Of a stretch of DNA of 58,714 bases, positions 30,636 through 42,171 are shown piece after piece. Positions within the stretch are counted from its first letter, which is position 1, and each line of letters starts with the position of its first letter. The notes beneath the pieces were generated by a model. That model was given only the letters and a program-made list of their open reading frames with translations. It was not told the DNA's origin and made no database searches. Source of the DNA: Cladosporium sp. IMV 00045 (lineage: Eukaryota > Ascomycota > Dothideomycetes > Cladosporiales > Cladosporiaceae); the NCBI GenBank assembly GCA_001931905.2, contig MSJI02000016.1, positions 1 through 58,714 on the forward strand, in the 5' to 3' direction. A program made the translations under genes and the position numbers.

Positions 30636-31226
30636 TCATCGCACCCTCTGAATGCCCACAATCACATCCCCAAGCGTATCCACCATCCTCTGCCTCTCGA
30701 CTTCAGCCTTCGCCCTCTCACCCTCAACCTGCTTCAACTCCTCCATCAGAGCCGACATCCTCGCCATCTGATTCTCCTCACTGCGTCCGATACCCGGCAT
30801 ACTATTGATCAGGATCTCGGCCTTCTGTTCCTGCAGAATCAAGCTTCGCGCCATGTCGCGCATCGTCGCTTCGAAGACTTCCGGCTGGTCTGGGATGTGC
30901 GTCGGCGCGCCGTCTGCTTTCTTGTCTTCTTCCTTCTTCTCTTCTTTCGCTTTGTTCGTGCCGTTGACGTCGGCTTTGTTGGCTCCTGCGCTGTCGCCGT
31001 TTGTGAGCGCTTTGGTTTGGTTTGGAGCGGGTGCTGGTGGATCGGCTTGGCTGGGCTGGCCCTTGAAATCGCCGTAGGCGTGCTTTTGTTGGATGTAGTT
31101 GAGGCTCGCGTACATTTGCGTCAGCAACTGGGAGAGTTGTTAGCCCATGTCATGTTGGTGGTGTAGGTTTGCGAAGGTTGGACGTACATCGTCGAGCGTG
31201 TCCTGCAGTTGAGTTAGGCGATCCAT
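30636..31226 (-). CDS. MED21: Mediator subunit MED21/Srb7 (copy A')
   Basis: Exons 31226-31188 and 31127-30636, 176 residues with exactly the same structure as copy A. The first exon again encodes MDRLTQLQDTLDD and the intron starts GTACGT. Only a handful of residues differ, mainly in the linker (GAN for AAN, NKA for SKV), while the coiled-coil C-terminus is unchanged. Both versions therefore look functional. Confidence 0.93.
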
Positions 31227-31565
31227 CTTGGTAAAGTCTGTTGTCTTGTAACAAATTGTATTTCGGTCGAGTAATACTTGAAGATTCTAAGCAATTGTCT
31301 GCATGAGATGTATATGGGTAAGTGAATGCATGTAGCTCGTGTCGCGACTTTGCATGTGATGGTGGATCGACCATCATGCGCCGGCGCGGACCGACTCCAC
31401 ACAAATCCCTCGACTGCCGTAGTCCGTTCTCGAAGCCGTCAAGTCGCCTCCAAATAATAATAATTCTACTAGAGACTTGCAATGACACTATTCACCACCC
31501 ACGGTCATCACAATCTTATGGGAGCGTAAGCCGACTGAGTTCGGTCGCTTCCGTGACGGTCCCCT
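31227..31565. promoter_or_regulatory. Divergent MED21/RRG7 upstream region (A')
   Basis: 339 bases, counterpart of 5153-5493, with scattered substitutions and small indels. No gene. Confidence 0.45.
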
Positions 31566-32579
31566 ATGTTGATTCGCCATGCCTTTTTATCCACAAAGCC
31601 TGGCTTGAGCCGATCAACCCGAGCCTTCACCACCTCTTCAGCATCATGTCTACCACGCGCAAAATCCGGCACAGATACGCAAGGCAGTCCGAGATTGACA
31701 GCGAAATCGAAAGCGAAAGTCCAATCCGTGGTATACAAACCGCCGCCGCCGGGTGAGAAGCCCGCTCCAACGCCCCAGCATCTGATCAGCCTGTTGGACC
31801 TGCAGACCCGCTTGGACAAGAGCCTCAAGGCCAGGACGGCGCAAGTATTAGGGAAGCAAAATACGAAGTTGAAGGAGTTCGTCCAGGACTCAAAGGATCA
31901 CCATGACTTAAACAGCTTTGTGACGTTTGCTGAGCGGAGCAAGTTGGACACCGAGTCGACCGTGTACAAGGGCACACACTACGAATACACGGTGATGGAG
32001 GCGATGAGGTCCTTCGGCTTTCAGCTGGAACGCACGGGCAAGGCCGGTGATAAGGGCATCGATCTCCTGGGACACTGGGACCTTCCCGGGAAGCCTCACC
32101 AGATGAAAGCGCTCGTACAATGCAAAGCCTGCCGAGCCACTCCTGCGGCTGTGAGGGAGGTCGAGGGTTCACACGCCGGCGCGCCCTTTCAATGGCGTGG
32201 CGATAACGTCCTCGGCCTCATCGCTTCCAGCTCGCCTTTGACCAAGGGTGCTGTGGAAGGCGTGCAGCGCAGCTCGTCTCCGCTTGGAGCTTTGCACATC
32301 GACGAACAAGGCTTGATTCGACAATTCGTATGGAACGTCGTTGCTGCCGAGCGAGGACTTGCTGGCTTGGGCGTTACGACAAAGTATCTCGATCTGCCAT
32401 CCAGGTCAAAGAGTCGCTCTAAAAAGCCTGAAGGCAACACGCAGACTATCAAGGGCGTTACCTTGACATGGAACGGAAAGCCTTTTCGCCTAAAACGCCA
32501 GAAATGCTCGAGGCGAAGAATTGATGGGTTTCGAGGGTTTGCTTTGCAATCTTGTATTACTGATGGCCACGGCGGATGA
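31566..32579 (+). CDS. RRG7: RRG7-like protein with frameshifted C-terminus (copy A')
   Basis: 337 residues, nearly identical to copy A through VTLTWNGKPF. All nuclease-fold residues (E...D...QxK) are kept. The Pro run near residue 60 is shorter. A one-base deletion close to 32490 shifts the frame, so the natural end APKTSEKLEAKN is replaced by about 28 different residues, rich in Arg/Lys at first. The stop of copy A is still present in the original frame at the corresponding site. The shift may be a sequencing error or a tolerated change, since it spares the domain. Confidence 0.82.
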   Translation: MLIRHAFLSTKPGLSRSTRAFTTSSASCLPRAKSGTDTQGSPRLTAKSKAKVQSVVYKPPPPGEKPAPTPQHLISLLDLQTRLDKSLKARTAQVLGKQNTKLKEFVQDSKDHHDLNSFVTFAERSKLDTESTVYKGTHYEYTVMEAMRSFGFQLERTGKAGDKGIDLLGHWDLPGKPHQMKALVQCKACRATPAAVREVEGSHAGAPFQWRGDNVLGLIASSSPLTKGAVEGVQRSSSPLGALHIDEQGLIRQFVWNVVAAERGLAGLGVTTKYLDLPSRSKSRSKKPEGNTQTIKGVTLTWNGKPFRLKRQKCSRRRIDGFRGFALQSCITDGHGG

Positions 32580-32912
32580 TGCTAGGATGTACACTATTCA
32601 GGACGGGGAGCACACCAAAAGATACCATGTAAATTTAGGATTACTCATGTACTTTACATTTCATATCGCGACATTCGTATCGGTAATCAGGAAACGCAGG
32701 TTGGAGCTGTGAGTAACTTCGCTCTGTTGTGCCGACACGGAGTCACATCATTCCTGAAAGCTTAAGCACGCCCTACAACATCCGGATACGCGCATGACTC
32801 AATGACATGACAACATCTGGGGGTTGATAAATACTGCTAACTTGATCGTTCCATTGAACTTTTTTATATCAAACCAAACCCCTCAGGCACAAAGGTTCTG
32901 AAGCAAACGGAG
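32580..32912. other. Intergenic region, RRG7 3' end and EGT2-like promoter (A')
   Basis: Collinear with 6466-6862 with indels. No gene. The upstream ATG of copy A reads AAG here. Confidence 0.4.
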
Positions 32913-34382
32913 ATGGCCATGCGGCCAAAAACGCTCAATGACCCGCTGGAGGAGATCAAGGGCTTGGGAAGCATTGAATGTGGCGAGGAAGCACGGAAGC
33001 ACTTTGATATCGCGGATTCTTATCGCAATCTCAATCATGGTAAGTCATTGAGTGCTCGCTAATGATTGTAACGATAGAAATTCTTGGTGCGTGCCATATG
33101 ATGAGGCTATTCCAGCTAATCAAAGACACCAGGCTCATTCGGCACATATCCGAAAGAGATCAAATCCGTTCTTCGCCATTACCAAGATCTATCAGAGGAG
33201 AGACCGGACGTATTCATTCGATACGACTACCCAAAGCTCCTCGACAAGTCTCGTGAGGCCGTTGCCGAACTCCTCAAAGCACCCGTGGAAGGCTGCGTTT
33301 TCGTCCCCAATGCCAGTACTGGCACCAACACCGTCCTTCGAAACCTCGTTTACCAGCCCGGCGACGTGATCATCTACTTCGCCACCGTCTACGGAGCTTG
33401 CGGCAAAACCATCGCCTACATCACCGAGACGACACCGGCAGAGTCGCACATGATCGAATACACCTATCCCGTCAGCGACCCCTCGTTATGCGCCAACTTC
33501 GAACAAGCAGTCCAAGCCATCAAAGCCCAAGGAAAGAACCCGCGCGTAGCAGTTTACGACACCATCGCCTCCCAGCCCGGCGTGCGCATGCCCTTCGAGC
33601 GCCTCACCTCCCTCTGCCGCCAGCACGGCATCCTCAGCTGCATCGACGGCGCGCACAGCGTGGGAGGCATCCCGCTGGACTTGACCGCCCTCGACCCAGA
33701 CTTCTACGTGAGCAACTGCCACAAATGGCTGCACGTGCCGCGCGGCTGCGCGGTTCTGTATGTCCCCGAGCGGAACCACGGCCTCATGCGCTCCACCCTG
33801 CCGACCAGCCACGGCTTCGTCCCGGCGCCTGTTGGCGGGCAGGCGGGCGCGATTCGCTCGCCTTTACCGCCTTCAGCGAAGACGGCTTTCGTCAATAGCT
33901 TCGAGTTCGTGGGGACTGTGGATAACGGTCCCACGCTCTGCGTGCCCGCCGCGCTCGAGTGGCGCAAGAAACTCACCTGGAACGGCAAGCGAGGCGAGGA
34001 AGCCGTGTACGCCTACAGCGCGCACATCGCGCGCGAAGCAGGCGAGATTGTGAGCAAGGCTTTCGGAACGGAAGTTCTGGAGAACGAAGAAGGTTCTTTG
34101 AACCGCGACTGCTTCTTCAGTAATGTCCGTCTGCCGCTTTCGTTTGAGAAAGACGCTGGTGGTGATGAGGATAGGGCTTTTGGGGTTTTGACGTGGATGA
34201 CTAGGACGCTTGTGGAGGAGTACGATACTTTCATGGGGTTCAACTTCTATGCTGGGGCTTGGTGGGTTAGGCTCAGTGGGCAGGTGTATTTGACCAAGGA
34301 GGATTTCGAATGGGCGGCGCGGGTTTTGGGGGAGGTTTGTGAGAGGGTCAGGAAGGGTGAGTGGGAAAAGGGTGCTGCTTGA
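32913..34382 (+). CDS. Class V PLP enzyme, EGT2-like (copy A')
   Basis: Exons 32913-33039 and 33133-34382, 458 residues. The splice sites and the interrupted Gly codon are as in copy A. The PLP lysine (CHKWLHVP) and the Asp of CIDGAHSVGG are kept. It is four residues longer because of an in-frame insertion in the loop after GFVPA (PVGGQAGAIRS in place of QANAIRS). Other changes are few and conservative. Together with copy A it defines the start codon. Confidence 0.72.
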
Positions 34383-34488
34383 GTGATTCGTCGGTTTGGT
34401 TTGTGTTCTTTGGGTCGACAAAAGGTACGAATTAATTACCGTAGACAATGCCACGATCGAACAAACAGTCCTGCAGATAATGATGAGC

Positions 34489-36927
34489 TCAAGATACATA
34501 CACAAAGTAGGACTCCCTTCTTTCAGGATCGTCATTGCTCGCTAGAGCTTTTCGAATGCAGCAGCTGTCGCATTGGCTGTCAACGATATAGGTACAACGC
34601 CAACTCTGAGACGCCATGAGAAATGCAAGCGTCGCCAGAGTCTGCATGCCCGGACGAGGCCTCATGATCATGATCACTCTTCCTTCGCACTTGTACTCAA
34701 CCCACTCTCCTTTCATGCCATATGATTTGGCCGAGGCGGTTTCTGTGACTGCGCACCCAATTCCTGTTCGGAGTGAGTTGCAGTGAACCCATCCCCTGCA
34801 TGTCGCAAGCATAGCTGCGAATGCAAAAGGGCCAACGGAAAAAATCGGAGATTCGCCATCTGCTCCAACGTCGCGGGTGAACTGCATGAGGCAGTGCAGG
34901 TCCACAGGCCCCTCCCGAACGCTGAGTCGTCTGTGTGTAAAGTGGTCCTGAGCTGTGAGCGCGTAGTCAGGTCTTGTGAGGCTACCGTCCCTCACCGTGA
35001 GTTCGTCCGTCGCTTGCATCTTGCGATCGACAAGACGCATATAGCTCTTGCCTTCGAACGATATTCTTCCTGGAACAAGATGCACTTGGCCTACCTGGTC
35101 GTTTGTCTCGCTATGCGATGGTGTTAAGACACTGAAGAAGGCAGAGATGCCATTCAGGCAAAGTGCAGAGGCGCTTTCGACTACATCGCGACACTGTCGA
35201 CCCGTGTATAACTCGAGTAGCCCACGCATCTTGCGTCTGACCGCCCCGGCCCTATCCACGAGCACAATGTTGTGGGGGTTGAGGTCTATGCAAAATGCAA
35301 ATAGACTGAGATCTCTCGTGGCCCCTTTTGGCGGGCGCGACCGCCGGGCATGTACACCCTGACCATAGGACCGTTCGAATCCAGCTCGCGTTGGTTGCAA
35401 GTCTGGAGCATGGATCACAACATTGGACAACCTTCTACAAAGGCCAATGATTGTTTCAGCAATGACGACGCAGCAGTACTGCTTAGAAGTCCCTTTCATG
35501 GCGTCTTCATCACCAGGCTCAAGTGCATCTGATGGTTGTTTAAGAGGTCCATCACTCTGGTCGTTGTCTTTCCCATCGGGACCGGGTCCGAATACCTGTA
35601 GGTTTTGCCCGCAAACTTGACAATTACAGCTCGCTATTAAGCTCGCGATCGAATCTTCATACTGTCTTTTGGCGTCGTCGAAGGGAGCTCGAAGTGCTTC
35701 CTCCATCGACTTTTTTAGGCTAGCCAGTTCCGGAAATTGCTGGACCACGTGAGCAACAAGGCCTTGACCGTAAGACGAGTCGCTGTATCCCATATTGGGC
35801 CCGAGATACAAGGGAGAGATGTCTTGGTGAGCCTCAGCGATGGCACTGAACAGGACAGCCGCACTCCCAATCGCTGTGCCGAAAGCATTAGGTCTGGTCA
35901 TGAGCCTTTCAAAGTCCGATCCAAATGCTCCACGTAGGGCTGATGTCCAAGATAATCTACCAGAAACAGTGCTTGTATTGTATTCCGGGTCGGATGGCAG
36001 GAACGTTTTGCAAACGTCCTCGAGGCTGACTTTGTATGTCTTATCGGAAATCGCCACCTGATCAGTACGCTTCTCTCCGCTGTCTTGCTGAACTTGACTC
36101 AAGTACAGGACAGTGACTTGGGTATCCTGATCGTCTGCGTGATTTGTGTAAAGTACCTCCAGGCTGGAGTCGTCGACAATCTTGACCTTGAGATCAAGGA
36201 ACCACTCCGCAACAGCAGCTAGCCAGCCACCGTCCGGTCCGCCTGTCAAAGAAACATATTCCATGCGACCATTGGAAAGCATTGCAAGAGCAGACAGCGC
36301 ATCTGCGATAGACTTTGGCGTAGAACAGCCACGTTGCTTCTTTCTGCCTTCAGCCCCGAAAGTGAGAATTCGTTGCTCGCCTTTGGCTAGTTGCATCAGG
36401 TGCTCGGCTCTCAGAGCGAAGTTTGAAGTTGCAAGACAGCCAGCGCAGGCGTCTAACAAGTTTCGCCATTCCATATTCGATGGCATCCATTGACCATCGG
36501 CTTTGGTTTGTCTTGCGTATTCGAGCATGACCTCGATGGCGACGTCATCCGTATAGCATTCCTTCAGCGCGGCGCACAATCCCACCAGCATAGCGCCAGC
36601 TTCGCTCTTGATCATCTCTCTTGTGAAGTCCTCAATGCCGAACCCAATATACAGCGAACCATTCAAAGTGCTCACGCTAGATAGCTTCGAGAACGCTTTC
36701 TCCAGACTGCTTCGGCCATTCTTTCCCATGCGAAAAGTCATGCCCATCGCTTCAGCAACGAGCACGGTGTGTGTATTGACGCGGCCGGCTGCGTACCTCG
36801 AAAGCATTCCCACCGGAATCTGTACCGCGAGTTTCGCTATGTCGACCATACTCCATGATCCCGTCTGAGTAAACGGGCTCCGGCTCAGCGCAACCTCTAG
36901 CGGCCCTTGTCGGGGCTCAGAAGCCAT
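34489..36927 (-). CDS. Orphan 812-residue fungal protein (copy A')
   Basis: Single frame of 812 residues, partner of 8860-11307. The N-terminal 180 residues differ at under ten positions. A short segment near residue 190 (TFGAEGRKKQRGC) is rewritten by in-frame indels. The region matching copy-A residues 371-570 is very different, for example CNCQVCGQNLQVFGPGPDGK in place of CRCLVCALAPYPFRSDNG, before similarity returns at YCxxxIAETII and strengthens at CRDVVESASALCL. Three of the cysteines in the CxCxxC pattern are kept. The intact frame despite heavy change suggests a functional, fast-changing protein. Confidence 0.75.
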   Translation of the reverse strand: MASEPRQGPLEVALSRSPFTQTGSWSMVDIAKLAVQIPVGMLSRYAAGRVNTHTVLVAEAMGMTFRMGKNGRSSLEKAFSKLSSVSTLNGSLYIGFGIEDFTREMIKSEAGAMLVGLCAALKECYTDDVAIEVMLEYARQTKADGQWMPSNMEWRNLLDACAGCLATSNFALRAEHLMQLAKGEQRILTFGAEGRKKQRGCSTPKSIADALSALAMLSNGRMEYVSLTGGPDGGWLAAVAEWFLDLKVKIVDDSSLEVLYTNHADDQDTQVTVLYLSQVQQDSGEKRTDQVAISDKTYKVSLEDVCKTFLPSDPEYNTSTVSGRLSWTSALRGAFGSDFERLMTRPNAFGTAIGSAAVLFSAIAEAHQDISPLYLGPNMGYSDSSYGQGLVAHVVQQFPELASLKKSMEEALRAPFDDAKRQYEDSIASLIASCNCQVCGQNLQVFGPGPDGKDNDQSDGPLKQPSDALEPGDEDAMKGTSKQYCCVVIAETIIGLCRRLSNVVIHAPDLQPTRAGFERSYGQGVHARRSRPPKGATRDLSLFAFCIDLNPHNIVLVDRAGAVRRKMRGLLELYTGRQCRDVVESASALCLNGISAFFSVLTPSHSETNDQVGQVHLVPGRISFEGKSYMRLVDRKMQATDELTVRDGSLTRPDYALTAQDHFTHRRLSVREGPVDLHCLMQFTRDVGADGESPIFSVGPFAFAAMLATCRGWVHCNSLRTGIGCAVTETASAKSYGMKGEWVEYKCEGRVIMIMRPRPGMQTLATLAFLMASQSWRCTYIVDSQCDSCCIRKALASNDDPERRESYFVYVS

Positions 36928-37702
36928 CTTGGCGAGCTAGACGTTCGTTCTGGGTAGAAGATCTTGTATGCAAAGGCTACCAACCGGTTTTTATGACCTC
37001 TAGATCTATTGTTACTGCAGCGTGGTCTTAAAAAATGCTTGAAGCAGACGGCGGTGATGCGAGGGTTGGCGCAGAGGATGAATATAATGGCTGACAGCGT
37101 AAGCTGTGAGAGATATAAGTATACATCTGATATGCGTACTCGCAAGGCTGAACGCTTGGACTGGAACACAGTAGAAACTCGTCACGCGACGAGAGCTGTT
37201 CATACCCAGCCGCGACTGCATATCGCGTATGCGCCGATTGGCTTCATACAATGCCTTCCTTGCAAAACGATTGGCCGCTAAGCTCTGAGGCAGCATAGTG
37301 AGGGGCAGTGTGCAACATAAAGGTCGCACGCATGATTCTTACATGCCAGCTTGAGCCAAATACTAGTCAGCCTTGCGGTTTGTTGTATCTCATCCGAGAA
37401 ACGTCGCTATCATATTGATGTCGTAGATCCGATATCGAATCCATGTCCTGGCTGAGGCGGCGTTGTAGCGCTGAATTTTGGTTCGATTACATGTATGTAT
37501 GGTCGATTTCGATGCAATTACCGCTTATGCAAAGCATCGTGGAACTCCTTGAGTGAACCAAACATGTATGCAAGACCACCAAGCCAGACAGCAAGTCCTG
37601 TCGGGAGCTGGCGGCCAGGAAGGCGAAGTCGTAAAGTACCTGGTACAGTTGCTGACTAATATTTATAGTCATGACTGAACGCATTCAAGTCCTCGTTGCA
37701 TC
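36928..37702. other. Intergenic region between ankyrin and orphan genes (A')
   Basis: 775 bases, collinear with 11308-12085. No convincing gene. Confidence 0.35.
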
Positions 37703-39643
37703 TCAACACGTGTGCCCTCTGGTACCTCCCGTCCTCAACAGGTCCAAGTCGCAATTGTACAATGTCTCTCGTGATCGTGCCAACAACTTTCTGACCGCCT
37801 TCCAGACTTCACCTTCCTCGTATGCATACTGCAAAGCAGTCTTGCCTCGCGCATCTGTTAATCCAGCATCAGCATCATATTCTAGAAGATCCCGAATAAT
37901 CGCGCCGAAATCTTGCGACGTAATGGCATTGTACCCGTGGTGCTGCCACTCAATCACCGCCCAATGAAGGCTCGCAAGACCGCTCGGACAACCTTGCGAA
38001 ACCGATGTTGCTATATTCGGGTCCGCGCCTCGTCTCAGTTTGGCATGGACGTCGGCCACTTTGCCGTTGACGATTGCAGACCAAAGGTTCAGAGCCGTGA
38101 TTGATGACTTATCAGGCGCGTCTCCGCATCGAATGATCGTTTTCGCAATCTTGCGGCGCCGACAAGACAGCGCAGTGTATAGTGGCCAGGAAGTGCAGGG
38201 ATTTTCCAACTCCGCGTATGCGGTAGTGCGATCGAGCAAGAAATTCACGACCCTGTTGTGTCCACCTTCTATCGCAAGACAGAGTGGAACGGGTTTTCCG
38301 TTGTGCGCCGCGAGCGGGTCTGCGCCACGGTCCAGCAAAATTTCAACCAGCTCCTTCGAGCCTTTGAAAGCCGCAGATTGCAGCAAAGTCAAGCCTGTCG
38401 ACCGAGTCATGCATCTATCTCCAACCTTGATGCTCGCGCCAGAGTCAAGGAGTAAGGTGACTGCTTCTAAGATCCCCGAGCGAACAGCGTGGCAAAGCGG
38501 CGTCATCTGAACGCGATCTGTAGAACTAAGAGAGCCATCCGTATTGGCGCCATGGTTCAAGAGTAGTCTCATCACATCCAGTTGAGGCCAAGACGCTGCT
38601 ACGCTAAGAGGAGACTCCTGTCGAAAGCCACGAGCATTTGGATCACTACCATTCGCGAGCAGAAACGATACAATCTCAGGACCACTTCCTCCTAAGGCGG
38701 CGTAGTATAATGCATTGGTCTCCTGGGGAAGTTTGCACCTTTTGGCTCTGGCTGTTTGATCTTTCGTAGGCTCCTGCTGGTTTTGTGAAGAAAAACAGGT
38801 CGTCAATAGAGATCGCAAACATGTTTGCTTCCTGGACGGCTTCCCGGCCATACGTGATTTGGTTTTGAATGATCTTCCCAGCGGAATAGACTGCAGGCGT
38901 AAATATCTCATTGGTGACTGCTTATCCAAAATCATTTGGGCCCATATCTGCAGGCCAAGATAGCATGCCATCTGGAAATCCAAGGGTGGCCCATCGTCGA
39001 TTCCGGCCTTCTTCGAGCGTTTGCGGTCACTCTTCCACCAGTAGAAGCGTACAGCTGAGCCTTGTTTGAAGAAAGAGTGCTTTCTTATCAAAGTGACCTG
39101 AACCTGCTCCGGACAACGCTTTACGTGGTACGACCAGTTGAGCTTTGCGTAGTCGGATAGCGGTGATTTGTTGCCAAGCGCATCGAGACATGATTTGGCA
39201 AGAGACAGATGTGCGGCAGCGAAAGATTCGCGGACACGCTCAACTACCACCTCGTCCTCCTCCTGTCGACGCAATAGGTAGTCCTCAAGCGAGGGATGCA
39301 CCAAAAATACCTCATCGTGCTGCACGACCACGAGAGGCTCGCAAAGCTTGACGTATCTCCGCGAAGGTTGCCACTCGTTGGCATGTCCAGGCGCGCTGAT
39401 GGTGACCGCGGCCGTCAGCTCGTCGACTGACAGAGGCCGAGCTGCCAGAGTCACCCAGTGCAAGACGTTTGTGAATGTGTCCAGTTCCTTTGGTGGGATA
39501 CGCTGTATGATGGAGCGGTATAAGGTCGGAAGCGCAGTTGATAGACCATTGTCCGCTCCATCAACATCTAGGCTAGATTTTTCCGTGATCGATTCTGACT
39601 TGGTCTCCATGGATTGTACAGAGCTCGGAATGCGACAAGGCAT
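37703..39643 (-). CDS. NLR-like ankyrin protein lacking its NACHT domain (copy A')
   Basis: Single frame of 646 residues starting MPCRIPSSVQSM. It is 14 residues longer at the N-terminus than copy A, because A has a 14-base insertion that puts its start codon further in. The post-NACHT segment (ALPTLYRSIIQRIPPKE, LVHPSLEDYLLRR) and the ankyrin repeats are present and in frame throughout. Again no NACHT or P-loop lies upstream before L2HGDH at 40204. The same truncation in both versions means the loss predates their divergence. Confidence 0.78.
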   Translation of the reverse strand: MPCRIPSSVQSMETKSESITEKSSLDVDGADNGLSTALPTLYRSIIQRIPPKELDTFTNVLHWVTLAARPLSVDELTAAVTISAPGHANEWQPSRRYVKLCEPLVVVQHDEVFLVHPSLEDYLLRRQEEDEVVVERVRESFAAAHLSLAKSCLDALGNKSPLSDYAKLNWSYHVKRCPEQVQVTLIRKHSFFKQGSAVRFYWWKSDRKRSKKAGIDDGPPLDFQMACYLGLQIWAQMILDKQSPMRYLRLQSIPLGRSFKTKSRMAGKPSRKQTCLRSLLTTCFSSQNQQEPTKDQTARAKRCKLPQETNALYYAALGGSGPEIVSFLLANGSDPNARGFRQESPLSVAASWPQLDVMRLLLNHGANTDGSLSSTDRVQMTPLCHAVRSGILEAVTLLLDSGASIKVGDRCMTRSTGLTLLQSAAFKGSKELVEILLDRGADPLAAHNGKPVPLCLAIEGGHNRVVNFLLDRTTAYAELENPCTSWPLYTALSCRRRKIAKTIIRCGDAPDKSSITALNLWSAIVNGKVADVHAKLRRGADPNIATSVSQGCPSGLASLHWAVIEWQHHGYNAITSQDFGAIIRDLLEYDADAGLTDARGKTALQYAYEEGEVWKAVRKLLARSRETLYNCDLDLLRTGGTRGHTC

Positions 39644-40203
39644 AGATCGTATAGAAAGGGGTGATAGCAGCCTGGGCTGGGCACATCACACCATGCACGC
39701 ATACTCACCCGTGCCATGGTGGGCTGATGCATGTACCACTCTACTTTGCCTTATATAGGCACCTCAGACACCCTCCATATGAGGTCGCGTATTATTGATG
39801 ATCCAGGCGGCGTTGAGGCCGTCGGCACGCGCGACGGCGGACTTTCGGACGAGATGTGATTCTCGTGAACTTGACCGGTGATACATAACAGAGACCAGCA
39901 AATTATGCGATGTGAGTTTTGCTGCGATGAAGCGTGAGAATTGCGTGACCCTAAGATCTATGTTTGTTGCAACAGGCTAAGCTAGACAGGATGGAAGAAT
40001 CCCTGTGAGACGTGGGCTGTTGTCGCTGCAAGTTCGCCACACGGTCAATCGTCGGAAAGAAAAATGTCCGATCTGCATTCGTTCGTGGACTTTGAGATAA
40101 GAGCAAATATCCAACGTTCTTGGAACTTCACTTACAAACGACAGAGCACGTGGAGTTTACGATCTGCTGCAGTGATCTAGTCCAACTTTAGTCAGTCGTT
40201 GAT
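39644..40203. promoter_or_regulatory. Divergent upstream region, ankyrin gene and L2HGDH (A')
   Basis: 560 bases, counterpart of 13985-14592, with several small deletions. No NACHT remnant in any frame. Confidence 0.4.
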
Positions 40204-41486
40204 ATGTTCTCACGCAGTGGCGCGAAAGCGCTTCGCCAGTCGGCGCGTTGCTTCTCCAGCACAACAACCCGACAAGCCGACTTTACCCACGCAGTCATTG
40301 GAGGCGGCGCAGTTGGACTCGCGATCGCGAGGAGATTACAGCAGAGAGATGGGGTGAGCACAGTTCTGATCGAGAAGCATGGCATGGTGGGAAGCGAGAC
40401 GAGCAGTCGCAATTCCGAGGTGAGAGACTGAACATTTGCACTCCGAAACTTCAAATCAGTATACTTACACGAATCAAGGTCATCCACGCCGGACTATACT
40501 ATAATAAAGACACACTCAAGACGAGATTATGTATCCAAGGCAAGGAGATGATGTACGATCTTTGCGAGAAGAACGCCATTCCGCACAGCAACTGTGGCAA
40601 ATGGATCGTCGCGCAGACCGACGAGCAAATGGGCGAGTGCGAGAAGGTCCACGACTTTGCCAAGTCAATAGGAGTGCCCATTCGGTACTTGCCTCGAGAT
40701 GAAATGGCGAGGAGGGAGCCCGACGTGCGCGCCGAAGCTGGCGCACTGGAGAGTCCTACCACGGGGATCATAGACTCGCATAGCTACATGCAATTCCTGC
40801 ATGGAGATTTCGAGAACGAGGGAGGCGACACGGCGCTGGCCAGTAAAGTGGTGAGAATCGAGGCTCCCTCGCCAAGCAATTCCGATTGGAAAATCTGGAC
40901 GACATCTCCTGGACAAAGCGCTGCTGAGGACGACACATACATCACGGCAGAGACCATTATCAACAGCGCCGGTCTCTACGCGTGCGACATCAACAACATG
41001 ATCCTGCCCGCGGACAGACACAGGACCCAATACTACGCCAAAGGAAACTATTTCAGCTACGCCAAATCTTTTCCCAAACCTTCCACGCTGGTCTACCCGG
41101 CTCCTACGCCCGGCCTCGGCGGTCTGGGAACACACTTGACTCTCGACATGGGAGGCCGAGTGCGCTTCGGGCCTGACGTCGAGTGGGTCGACTCCCCCGA
41201 CGACCTCATGCCGACCAGCGACCGGAAGCGCTTCGATATGGCTATCCAGTCTATTAAGTCTTTCCTGCCGGGTGTGGATGAGGAGGCTTTGGCGCTGGAC
41301 TATGCTGGCATCAGGCCGAAGCTGCAGAGCATGGCTGGCGTTGGGTCAGGCAAGGGTTTCCAAGACTTTTACATCAAGAAGGAGGAAGGCTTTGAGGGGT
41401 TCGTGAATTTGCTGGGCATTGAGAGTCCTGGTTTGACGAGTAGTTTGGCTATTGGCGAGGAAGTTCATCGGATTATGTATGGGTAG
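40204..41486 (+). CDS. L-2-hydroxyglutarate dehydrogenase-like FAD oxidoreductase (copy A')
   Basis: Exons 40204-40419 and 40479-41486, 407 residues, the same structure as copy A. The FAD motif GGGAVG and the junction [12 protein letters not shown] are unchanged. The differences are few, such as TTTRQ for TATRN in the presequence and DRHRTQ for EWHRTQ. Both copies appear active. Confidence 0.88.
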
Positions 41487-42171
41487 CGCTCACACTCGAC
41501 TATTGATGGGATGTTAGAGAGATTTCATGACTTGCAAATCCCCGGTTGCGAATGCGCGACGCCTTCCCTTTTCCCACGTTGTATTCTTCTGTTACACTTC
41601 ACCCTGCCGTATTTTTATTAACGTCGGCATGTGCTTCATCCGCGTGCATGTCCATTCGTGTGGAGCCGAAGTCGCACAGAGAGCTGAAAGCAACATTCCC
41701 CGCGCGAGCAATGTGCACATGCTCCACCATCCTCCAGGAACAGGAAAGGATACAACGTCATTTCATGCTTCGTTCGTCGATCCTCGTTCTTCGATCACAG
41801 CTCGTGGAGTCAAACTGTAATGGTTTGAGGCCTCGCCATCTTGGGGAAAGAGAAAGCTGAAAGCCTGGTGTGTGCGGCCGACCTCTACACAGATGTCCTC
41901 TAAGTCTATTTGCGCGATCTGGAGCACAACACTGCTGCGTATCTCCGTCAAGCAAGCAAAGTAAGCGATTCAAAAGATGCAGATTTCACCGTACGCCGAT
42001 CGTTCCGGCGGGGCAGCCCTGTGTCTTAACGCACGGGTTTGACGATCGTTCCTGCGGTCAATGTTGCCCGAGGTGCACCTGCAAGGTAGTATAAGAACCA
42101 GCGACCTCCACCTTCGATGCGACGTCGCATGTTTCAACTTCTCTATCCATAGTCCAACATCGTTTTGCAAG
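41487..42171. promoter_or_regulatory. L2HGDH 3' region and GH125 promoter (A')
   Basis: 685 bases, no gene. TATAAG at 42090-42095 lies 77-82 bases before the GH125 start, as in block A. Confidence 0.5.
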
